Shown piece after piece: positions 1-6,551 of a DNA stretch of 9,287 nucleotides; position 1 is the first letter of the stretch; every line of letters begins with the position of its first letter. Where the stretch lies: contig DROE01000237.1 of the NCBI GenBank assembly GCA_011322005.1, forward strand, positions 1 to 9,287. Direction: 5' to 3'. The DNA is from Devosia sp. (GTDB taxonomy: Bacteria; Pseudomonadota; Alphaproteobacteria; Rhizobiales; Devosiaceae). The notes under the pieces are model-generated. The model saw nothing but the letters and a program-made list of their open reading frames with translations, did not search any database and was not told where the DNA came from. A program made the position numbers and the translations under genes.

Positions 1-474
1 GAAGAGACCGCACCGGCCCCCGTGGCGGACTTTGTCCTCTCCGCCGAACAACTGGCCCCGGCGGTTCTGCCCACCAGCGCCCCGCCGGTTGGCGCGCCTG
101 CTGTCGCGGGGGCTGAAACAATAGAACCCGCTCCGCCCCTTGACCTTGTTCTGCCAGCCGAGCAACTGGCACCAATTGCTTTGCCCACAGAAGCTCCGAC
201 CATTGTCGTGGCCCAGGTTGAAGAGACCACACCGGCCCCCGTGGCGGACTTTGTCCTCTCCGCCGAGCAACTGGCCCCGGCGGTTCTGCCCACCAGCGCC
301 CCCCCTGTTGGCGCGCCGCCTGTTGCGATTGCGCAAGACCCGGCACCCGTTGTGGTGGCCCAAGCGCCAGAACCCGCACCGGAAGAAGCTCCAGACTTCA
401 CTTTGCCATCCGATCAACTCGCTCCCATCGCCCTGCCCACGGAAGCCCCGGCCATTGTCGTGGCTCAGATTGAA
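1..474 (+). repeat. Imperfect in-frame tandem repeat inside the LysM gene
   Basis: Two kinds of half-unit alternate. Half A occupies about 1-108 and recurs at 220-327, a period of 219 bases or 73 codons. By eye these copies differ at 7 of 108 bases, only 2 of them in the first 83. Half B occupies 142-222 and recurs at 394-474; these copies are clearly more diverged at the DNA level though the proteins stay similar (QLAPIALPTEAP in both). The second A-to-B linker is 11 codons longer than the first. The pattern fits duplication of an A+B unit, with A later homogenised or duplicated again. More copies may lie left of the window. Confidence 0.85.
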
Positions 475-753
475 CAGGCCACTTCGCAAGCATCCGAGGT
501 AGCTTCCGCCCCGGGCGGAGATGAAATTCCAACCCTTGTCGCGGTGCCGATAGGCGATCCGGAGGATCAGCGTTTCGTTTCGGGAAAGGCAATCATCCGG
601 CATGGTGACAATTTGTGGACCATAGCCCGAAGGGTTTATGGAGCCGGTATCAGCTACACGATGATATTTGACGCCAACAAGGCCCAAATCCGGGATCCTG
701 ATCTGATTTATCCCGGCCAGGTATTTGATTTGCCAGAAAATTCTCCGGAGTAA
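1..753 (+). CDS. LysM-domain protein with Pro/Ala-rich repeats (5' partial)
   Basis: The reading frame is open from the first base, so the start lies upstream; the GTG at base 22 is an internal valine inside a repeat, not a start. The 250 visible residues divide in two. Residues 1 to about 160 are low-complexity Pro/Ala/Val sequence with four copies of a motif resembling D-[FL]-x-L-x-x-x-Q-L-A-P-x-x-L-P-T-x-A-P. After a short linker, residues about 197-247 form one C-terminal LysM domain: it opens IIRHGDNLWTIARRVYG and ends with a DPDLIYPGQVF stretch. LysM domains bind peptidoglycan glycan strands, so the protein is probably periplasmic or envelope-attached, with the repeat as a flexible spacer. 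Alphaproteobacteria commonly carry long proteins with one C-terminal LysM of this type; their exact role is mostly unknown. Signal peptide or membrane anchor cannot be judged because the N-terminus is missing. The stop is TAA at 751-753. The LysM assignment is firm; function is not. Confidence 0.88.
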   Translation, partial: EETAPAPVADFVLSAEQLAPAVLPTSAPPVGAPAVAGAETIEPAPPLDLVLPAEQLAPIALPTEAPTIVVAQVEETTPAPVADFVLSAEQLAPAVLPTSAPPVGAPPVAIAQDPAPVVVAQAPEPAPEEAPDFTLPSDQLAPIALPTEAPAIVVAQIEQATSQASEVASAPGGDEIPTLVAVPIGDPEDQRFVSGKAIIRHGDNLWTIARRVYGAGISYTMIFDANKAQIRDPDLIYPGQVFDLPENSPE

Positions 754-808
754 ATCCCGCAACAGTAAAGCGGTTTTGGCGGAAACCTTCCAAAAGGGGA
801 GGGGTTGC

Positions 809-837
809 TTGCAAATATGGTGCTTCTCGCATATATC
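809..837 (+). promoter_or_regulatory. Candidate sigma-70-type promoter for the arsR-type operon
   Basis: TTGCAA at 809-814 and TATATC at 832-837 each match 4 of 6 consensus bases and are 17 bases apart. The -10 candidate runs into the inverted repeat at 835-850, the usual arrangement for ArsR autorepression. It would give a leader of roughly 110 bases before the ATG at 955. Inferred from sequence only. Confidence 0.4.
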
Positions 838-850
838 GTTATTTAACGAT
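835..850. promoter_or_regulatory. Inverted repeat, probable operator for the ArsR-family repressor
   Basis: ATCGTTA and TAACGAT form perfect 7-base arms separated by TT. The site overlaps a candidate -10 element and lies about 105 bases upstream of the ArsR-type gene. ArsR-family dimers usually bind AT-rich inverted repeats of this size overlapping their own promoter. There is no following T-run, so a terminator reading for the LysM gene is unlikely. Which protein binds here is inferred from position. Confidence 0.55.
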
Positions 851-954
851 GAATGGAAGCGCTGGAGCGTTGGCAAAATATCGGGAACCGCATTTTTTTG
901 GTTCGACAACGCGAGTGCAATATTTTCAGGCCGGGATTCTGATCCTGTCAAAAC

Positions 955-1305
955 ATGAATCATTCAAGCGAGAATGCCTGTATGAAGGACGAAGAAATAG
1001 CGGCAATGATGCGGGCTTTGGGGCATCCGGTTCGTTTGGACATATTGCGAATAATCGCCGAGCGCCAGCGCGATTGCTGTTGCGCGGACGTGACGGGCTG
1101 CCTTTCTCTTGCCCAGTCCACAGTGTCCCAGCACATCAAGGTTCTGGTGGAAGCTGGTCTGATTGAACGGCGCCCTGAGGGCACAAAAAACTGCTACGTG
1201 ATTGTTTCTGCGAAGTTTGCCGCCCTGGGGTCAGCGTTCGGCGCGATGGCCGGCGCACTGGTGGAACTTTCGTCGCGAAACCCGCATCAGGAAAATAAGG
1301 GCTGA
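955..1305 (+). CDS. ArsR-family metal/thiol-responsive transcriptional repressor
   Basis: This 116-residue protein has the length and fold pattern of an ArsR (SmtB) winged-helix repressor, which releases DNA when it binds metal ions or when sensor thiols react. A helical start (about 12-37, with ALGHPVRLDILRII) leads to the recognition helix (about 51-70, LAQSTVSQHIKVLVEAGLI) and a short wing near 71-84. Cysteines cluster just before the recognition helix at 41, 42, 43 and 49, with others at 9 and 80; C41 and C43 fall where related proteins carry a Cys-Val-Cys pair, so metal, metalloid or sulfur sensing is plausible. The ligand cannot be read from sequence. The ATG at 955 has no clear ribosome site; the in-frame ATG at 982 (residue 10) is an alternative that keeps the whole domain but loses C9. 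The gene is 2 bases upstream of the ABC exporter, so the two are almost surely cotranscribed, probably under this protein's own repression. Confidence 0.9.
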   Translation: MNHSSENACMKDEEIAAMMRALGHPVRLDILRIIAERQRDCCCADVTGCLSLAQSTVSQHIKVLVEAGLIERRPEGTKNCYVIVSAKFAALGSAFGAMAGALVELSSRNPHQENKG

Positions 1306-1307
1306 AC

Positions 1308-3209
1308 ATGGCTGTCGAGTCTGAAAGTGCGGCTCAGCCGAAGGTGTCGGCTGACGAAGGTTCCCTGTTGAAAACCATCGTAAACCTTTGGGCCTATATG
1401 TGGCCCAGCGGACGCAAAGACCTCAAGATACGCGTTCTGCTGGCCGTTGGCGCGCTTCTGCTGGCCAAGGTCGCCACAACAACAGTGCCCTTTGCCTACA
1501 AGGCAGTTATCGACTCTCTGGGCGCTTCGAGTGACAACCCGGCGCTGATTATGGGTGTCGCAGTGCCCCTTGTTTTTGTCTTTGCCTATGGCCTTGCAAA
1601 CATCATGGATGCAGGGCTGCAACAGCTGCGCGACATATTGTTTGCCAGTGTTGGCCAGCATGCCGTGCGCCGCCTGGCTCACAAGACCTTCATCCATTTG
1701 CACCGGCTTTCTCTGCGCTATCATTTGCAACGGCGTATTGGCGGCCTTTCGCGCATCATTGAGCGCGGCACCAAGGGCATCGAAACCATAGTGCGTTTCA
1801 CCATGCTCAACACCGCCCCGGCTTTGGTTGAGTTCCTCATCGTTGGCACGATTTTTACCTTCATGTTTGGCGTGACGCTGCTGGCAGCGCTGGTCGTTAC
1901 CATCTGGCTCTATATCTGGTTCACCATCCGCGCCTCCAACTGGCGCATCGGCATTCGCCGCCACATGAACGAAAGTGACGTGGACGCCAACTCCAAGGCC
2001 GTCGACAGCTTGCTGAACTTCGAAACAGTCAAATATTTCGGCAACGAGGAACTGGAGGCCAGCCGTTTTGACAAGGCTATGGCCCAGTATGAGAGTTCGG
2101 CGATACGGATGTGGACCTCGCTGGGTTTTCTGAATTTCGGGCAGGGGGCCATTTTCTGGACCGGCATGACCGTTATCGGAGTTTATTCAGCCAACGGTGT
2201 GCTTACCGGCCGGTTCAGTATCGGCGATTTTGTGCTCATCAACACCTTTATGCTCCAGATTTACCGGCCTCTGAACTTCATCGGATTTGTTTACCGCGAG
2301 ATACGTCAGGGTCTGGCAGATATTGAAGAAATGTTCCTGCTTCTGGACCAGGACCCCGAGATCAAAGATGTTCCCGATGCCCCCGACATCGTAATTTCAG
2401 GGCCGGTCATTCGTTTTGAAGACGTGTCGTTTCACTATGACGATGATCGACCGATCCTCAAAAATGTCAGTTTTGAAGTGCCGGCGGGAAAAACCATAGC
2501 CGTAGTGGGTCCCTCAGGGGCGGGCAAATCAACAATCTCCCGTCTGATTTACCGCTTCTACGATGTCACAGGCGGCAGAATAACCATTGACGGGCAGGAT
2601 GTGCGCGAGGTGGCACAAAAATCCCTGCGCGCCGCCATCGGTATGGTGCCACAGGATACGGTGCTCTTTAACGAAACCATTGCCTACAATATTCGTTATG
2701 GCCGCCCGGACGCCAGCCCCGAAGAAGTTAGAGAAGCCGCTCGCATGGCCCAGATTAGCGACTTCATCAAAACCCTGCCCAAGGGCTTTGATACTCCGGT
2801 GGGCGAGCGCGGCCTCAAACTCTCGGGCGGAGAAAAACAGCGGGTGGCCATCGCCAGAACCATCCTCAAGGCACCACCCATTCTGATTCTGGACGAGGCG
2901 ACTTCAGCACTGGATACCCAGACCGAACGCGAAATCCAGTCCGCCCTTGATCTGGTTTCGGCCAACCGGACCACGCTGATGATCGCCCACAGGCTGTCAA
3001 CCGTCATCAATGCCGATGAAATTATCGTGCTCAAGGACGGGGAGATTGCCGAGCGCGGCACTCACCAGAACCTGCTGAAACACGAGGGCCTTTATGCCCA
3101 GATGTGGCAACGCCAGCTCGAAGCCACCAAAGCCGAAGAGCAGTTGCGCCGCGCCGCCGACGCCGACGAAGAGGGCTTCCTGCGAAGGCCCGACCCGGTT
3201 GCCGAGTAA
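1308..3209 (+). CDS. atm1: Atm1/HMT1-type ABC exporter (fused membrane and ATPase domains)
   Basis: A 633-residue half-transporter that would act as an inner-membrane homodimer. Six membrane helices lie at about 41-60, 84-104, 169-186, 188-208, 277-300 and 305-330. Atm1-family signatures are clear: SRIIERGTKGIETIVRF near 148-164 and N237-F-E-T-V-K-Y-F-G-N-E. The ATPase domain is complete: Walker A G401-T409, Q-loop Q449, signature L505-S-G-G-E, Walker B ending D529-E530, switch H561. Y202, R213, N276 and Q279 all sit at +7 relative to Y195, R206, N269 and Q272, remembered as glutathione-contacting residues in the Novosphingobium Atm1 structure. Bacterial Atm1 is known to export glutathione derivatives, including metal-bound ones, and confers Ag/Hg resistance; the mitochondrial relative supports cytosolic Fe-S assembly. 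The ArsR-type gene 2 bases upstream favours a metal or metalloid detoxification role here. AAGG at 1297-1300 is a well-placed ribosome site. The C-terminus has a charged tail of about 30 residues. Confidence 0.93.
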   Translation: MAVESESAAQPKVSADEGSLLKTIVNLWAYMWPSGRKDLKIRVLLAVGALLLAKVATTTVPFAYKAVIDSLGASSDNPALIMGVAVPLVFVFAYGLANIMDAGLQQLRDILFASVGQHAVRRLAHKTFIHLHRLSLRYHLQRRIGGLSRIIERGTKGIETIVRFTMLNTAPALVEFLIVGTIFTFMFGVTLLAALVVTIWLYIWFTIRASNWRIGIRRHMNESDVDANSKAVDSLLNFETVKYFGNEELEASRFDKAMAQYESSAIRMWTSLGFLNFGQGAIFWTGMTVIGVYSANGVLTGRFSIGDFVLINTFMLQIYRPLNFIGFVYREIRQGLADIEEMFLLLDQDPEIKDVPDAPDIVISGPVIRFEDVSFHYDDDRPILKNVSFEVPAGKTIAVVGPSGAGKSTISRLIYRFYDVTGGRITIDGQDVREVAQKSLRAAIGMVPQDTVLFNETIAYNIRYGRPDASPEEVREAARMAQISDFIKTLPKGFDTPVGERGLKLSGGEKQRVAIARTILKAPPILILDEATSALDTQTEREIQSALDLVSANRTTLMIAHRLSTVINADEIIVLKDGEIAERGTHQNLLKHEGLYAQMWQRQLEATKAEEQLRRAADADEEGFLRRPDPVAE

Positions 3210-3218
3210 AGCTGCTAC

Positions 3219-6200
3219 CTATTCAGCTGCCTGCCGCGACACTACCGTCACCCCGTTGCGCTCGGTTTCCACCAGCCCGGTGGCGTCCACATCCATATAA
3301 CGCCTGGCGCTGTCCACCTCCTCAGGTATGGTAATCTGGTGTTGAGGCACCAGAGTCTTGGCGGCTCGCTCTTCATCCGCCACCCCCCGACCCCTTGCAA
3401 ACAGGCTGAACAGCCAGACAATCTGGCTTTTCAACACACCGGGTGCGCTAAGCATCACCGGCACCAGCACAAGGGTCAGGAGGCTGGAAAATGCCAGCCC
3501 CGATATCAGGGCTGTTGACAGAGACATCCACCACTGACCTGAGGGAGCACCCAACTCGATCGTGCGGTTGAAAAAGTCAATTGAAATGCCAAGAGCCATC
3601 GGCATCAGGCCGAAAATTGTCGTTACCGTCGTCAGGATGACCGGCCGGGTACGCTGCGCCGCCGTCATCAGCACCGCGGTCACCGGGTCAATTCCCTCTC
3701 CCCGCAGCCGGTTAAAGGTGTCGATCAGCACAATGGAATTGTTCACCACAATTCCCGCCAGCGAGACGATGCCAATGCCCGTCATAATTGCGGAAAAAGG
3801 CTGCCCCGTCACCAGCATGCCCAACAGCACCCCGGCAGTTGACATTACAACCGTCGAAAGCGTGACGAAAACCTGATAAAAACTGTTAAACTGCGTAAGC
3901 AGGATCAGGAACATCAAAAACAGCGCTCCGACCCCGGCTTGCACCATAAATTCATTGGTTTCCTGGGTTTGCTCATCTGCGCCGGCAAACTTGAACGAGA
4001 TGGACTCCGGCCAGTTCTGAGCCTCGACCCAGTCCTTGAGTTGATCGACCTTTTCCTGCGCCAGGATCGGCTGGCCAGTATCAGCGCTGACGCCGGTTAC
4101 ATTCGCCGCCACCGACATGTTGTAAAGGCTGTCGCGCCGTGAAATACTCGAGACCTTGGGAACCGCGGTTCGGGTGATGAAATTCGACACGGGTACCAGT
4201 CCGCCAGAGGTCGCAATGCTCAGGGAGTCAAGAGCGCCGAATGTGCGCTGATCTCGTGGGAGACGCACCCGGATTTCAACCTCTTCGACGGAATCATCGG
4301 GCCGATAGGTGCCGATCTGCACGCCGGTGGTAACCAGTTGCACATAGGGGCTGAGTTCGCGCACGCCTATGCCAAACCTGCCCGCTTTTTCGCGGTCGAT
4401 TTCAATCTCCCAGTCGATGCCGGGCAGGGGGCGGGAATCTTCCACATCAATGGTGTTTCCCAACTCAAACTCGACATATCTGCGCACCCTTTCCACAATT
4501 GGTGCCAGATCGTCATAGGTTTGTGATTGAATGCGCAGGTTGATGTCCTTGCCCGTGGGTGGCCCTTCTTCCACGCCGATCAGTTCGATACCCAGACCGG
4601 ATATGCCGGCAGTCCGTTCGCGAATCTCAGAAAAAATCTCCGCGGCCCGACGCCGGTCCTTGTAGGGTTCCAGCTCCAGTTGCAGATTTCCTATCGTGTC
4701 GTTGGGCACCGCAGCCACTGCTCCGGCCGAGCCAAAGTTCATGACCATGTCCTTGATCCCGTCAACTGGCAGCACCGCTTGCTCGACTTCAATAAGCAGG
4801 TCGCGGATCTCTATGGGCGAATAGTTGCCACGCCCCGTGACGGCGACTGTTGCGTATTCAGGCTCTATTTCGGGGAAGGCGACCATGCCGGTGGGGTTGG
4901 CCATGTAGCTCATAAACACCGCGGCGATCAAGCCAAATCCAATCGCCAGAGACATTAGCGGCATGCGTATCAGAAACGCCAGCGAACGCACGTAAATGCC
5001 AAGAATACCCTTGATATTATTCACATTGAAGCTCTTGGCGCCAGTCAACGCCATCGCCGCTGCCTTTTCTTTTTCACTGACCTTTTTGCGTGCCACCAGC
5101 GCACCCACCACTGGCAGGAAAATCATCGCCGTTATCAACGAAGCGCTAAGAGTTACGATCACCATGATGGGAAGGTAGGACATGAATTTCCCCACGATCC
5201 CCGGCCATAACAGCAGGGGAGTGAAGGCCGCCAGCGTCGTTGCGGTCGATGAGACGATCGGCCAGAACATCAACCGGGCTGCACGGATAAAGGCGTCGCG
5301 CCGCGGCAGACCCTCGGAAATTTTCCTTTCCGCATACTCTACCACTACAATCGCCCCGTCCACGAGCATGCCTACGGTCAGGATGAGGCCGAACATGATC
5401 ATCATGTTGACGGTCATGCCCATGAATTGCAGGAACAAAAACGCCATCATGAATGACAACGGAATCGACAGCCCGACCATCAAGGCAGGGCGGATACCCA
5501 GCAGCGCCACCGTGACAATTATCACCAGCGCCACCGCTGTCAGCACCGAGGTTTGCAAAGAGCCGAACATGTCGATGGCTGTTTTTGCCTGGTCGATCAT
5601 GAAGGAATGTTGCAAAGCCACCGGCCAGTCTTTTGCAAGCTCGTCTGTCAGTTCGCGCACCTGTTCGGAAAGCTCAACAATGTTCGAGCCCAGACGTTTG
5701 TTGACCGAAAGCACGACCGCAGGCTGTCCGTTGACGCGCGTATATTCGGTCGCATCCTTGAAGGTACGCTGGACGGTTGCAATGTCGGAGAAGGTAACCA
5801 CAGTTTCGCCATCAGTCTTGATGGGCAGGGCGAACACGTCTTGCGCGGTTTCAATCAATCCTGGAACTTCTATTCCAAAACTGCCCTGTCCGGTATCAAG
5901 TGTGCCCGCGGCAACAACCATATTGTTGCGCGCCAGAGCGTCAAGCAGCTCGGTCGTTGTTAGGTTGTAGGATTCCAGCTTGAGCAGATCAACGACAACT
6001 TCCAGCACTTCCTCGCGGTCGCCGGACATGTCCACTTCCATGACATTGGAGAGCCCCTCAAGTGCGTCCTTCAGGTCGCGGCCGGTCTGATACAATGTCC
6101 GGTCTGAGACCCCCCCGTAGAGCACAACGGTAATCGAGCCGAACTCGGAAATGGTGATTTCATTCACACTGGGGTCGGTTGCATCCTCGGGCAGGGAGGA

Positions 6201-6551
6201 TTTTGCCCGGTCAACGGCGTCCTTGGTGTCCTGAAGCGCCTGATCCTTGTCAAAATTGATGTCGAACTCAAGCACTACAGATGCACCGCCGCTAAAGGCG
6301 GTGGACCGCATGGATTTTACACCTTGGATATTACGCATTTCGGTTTCGAGCGGACGTACCAGCAGCCGGGTGGCATCAGCCGGCGACACGCCGGATTGCG
6401 TCGTAACGACATAGAGAAAGGGAACATCAATTGCCGGCTGGCTCTCCTTGGGCAGGGAGATATAGGCAGATATCCCCCCGATGAGCATGATAAACATGAC
6501 GGTGATCACCGTGCGTGGACGGCGCAGCACCGCTTCAAGCATGTTCATCAT
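3219..6551 (-). CDS. RND-superfamily efflux pump, inner-membrane permease subunit
   Basis: A 1110-residue AcrB/MdtB/MexB-like proton-driven pump, slightly longer than AcrB (about 1049) because of a roughly 60-residue hydrophilic C-terminal tail. The layout is the RND duplicated plan: TM1 at about 13-31, a large periplasmic loop, TM2-6 starting near 335, a second periplasmic loop, then TM8-12. TM4 carries GMLVDGAIVVVE, with D398 at the first conserved Asp and G399 at the second (AcrB D407/D408). TM10 carries GIVVNNSIVLID with N937 at the AcrB K940 position. The start ATG overlaps the fusion-protein stop as ATGA, with GGGGAG (complement of 6560-6565) 8 bases upstream, so translation is probably coupled. 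With its fusion protein and a TolC-like channel it would expel organic compounds; the substrate is not readable. Single-Asp pumps include the metal pump CusA, but no methionine metal site was recognised, so drug or solvent-type efflux is the default inference. Confidence 0.92.
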   Translation of the reverse strand: MMNMLEAVLRRPRTVITVMFIMLIGGISAYISLPKESQPAIDVPFLYVVTTQSGVSPADATRLLVRPLETEMRNIQGVKSMRSTAFSGGASVVLEFDINFDKDQALQDTKDAVDRAKSSLPEDATDPSVNEITISEFGSITVVLYGGVSDRTLYQTGRDLKDALEGLSNVMEVDMSGDREEVLEVVVDLLKLESYNLTTTELLDALARNNMVVAAGTLDTGQGSFGIEVPGLIETAQDVFALPIKTDGETVVTFSDIATVQRTFKDATEYTRVNGQPAVVLSVNKRLGSNIVELSEQVRELTDELAKDWPVALQHSFMIDQAKTAIDMFGSLQTSVLTAVALVIIVTVALLGIRPALMVGLSIPLSFMMAFLFLQFMGMTVNMMIMFGLILTVGMLVDGAIVVVEYAERKISEGLPRRDAFIRAARLMFWPIVSSTATTLAAFTPLLLWPGIVGKFMSYLPIMVIVTLSASLITAMIFLPVVGALVARKKVSEKEKAAAMALTGAKSFNVNNIKGILGIYVRSLAFLIRMPLMSLAIGFGLIAAVFMSYMANPTGMVAFPEIEPEYATVAVTGRGNYSPIEIRDLLIEVEQAVLPVDGIKDMVMNFGSAGAVAAVPNDTIGNLQLELEPYKDRRRAAEIFSEIRERTAGISGLGIELIGVEEGPPTGKDINLRIQSQTYDDLAPIVERVRRYVEFELGNTIDVEDSRPLPGIDWEIEIDREKAGRFGIGVRELSPYVQLVTTGVQIGTYRPDDSVEEVEIRVRLPRDQRTFGALDSLSIATSGGLVPVSNFITRTAVPKVSSISRRDSLYNMSVAANVTGVSADTGQPILAQEKVDQLKDWVEAQNWPESISFKFAGADEQTQETNEFMVQAGVGALFLMFLILLTQFNSFYQVFVTLSTVVMSTAGVLLGMLVTGQPFSAIMTGIGIVSLAGIVVNNSIVLIDTFNRLRGEGIDPVTAVLMTAAQRTRPVILTTVTTIFGLMPMALGISIDFFNRTIELGAPSGQWWMSLSTALISGLAFSSLLTLVLVPVMLSAPGVLKSQIVWLFSLFARGRGVADEERAAKTLVPQHQITIPEEVDSARRYMDVDATGLVETERNGVTVVSRQAAE

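Noticed and set aside
1..474. A CRISPR array or mobile-element signal from the repeats
   Set aside because: The repeats are in-frame protein-coding units with codon-level variation, of unequal spacing, and continue into a LysM domain.
771..803. Hairpin-like GGTTT/AAACC and CCTTCC/GGGGAGG sequences after the LysM gene as a terminator
   Set aside because: The stems are short or imperfect and no T-run follows; too weak to call.
849..1166. A 105-codon frame overlapping the arsR promoter and gene
   Set aside because: It is out of frame with the well-supported ArsR-type gene, and its residues look like a frame-shifted reading without any domain.
1287..1964. A 225-codon open frame on the minus strand
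   Set aside because: It is antisense to the Atm1-type transporter's membrane domain and has no family features; the sense frame has clear Atm1 motifs.
3210..3228. AGCTG/CAGCT hairpin between the converging operons as a bidirectional terminator
   Set aside because: The stem is only 5 base pairs with a 9-base loop and there is no T-run on either strand.
5182..5970. A 262-codon open frame on the plus strand
   Set aside because: It lies antisense inside the RND pump gene, shows no recognisable domain, has a Ser/Thr/Arg-rich composition typical of a shadow frame, and the pump frame is fully supported by motifs.
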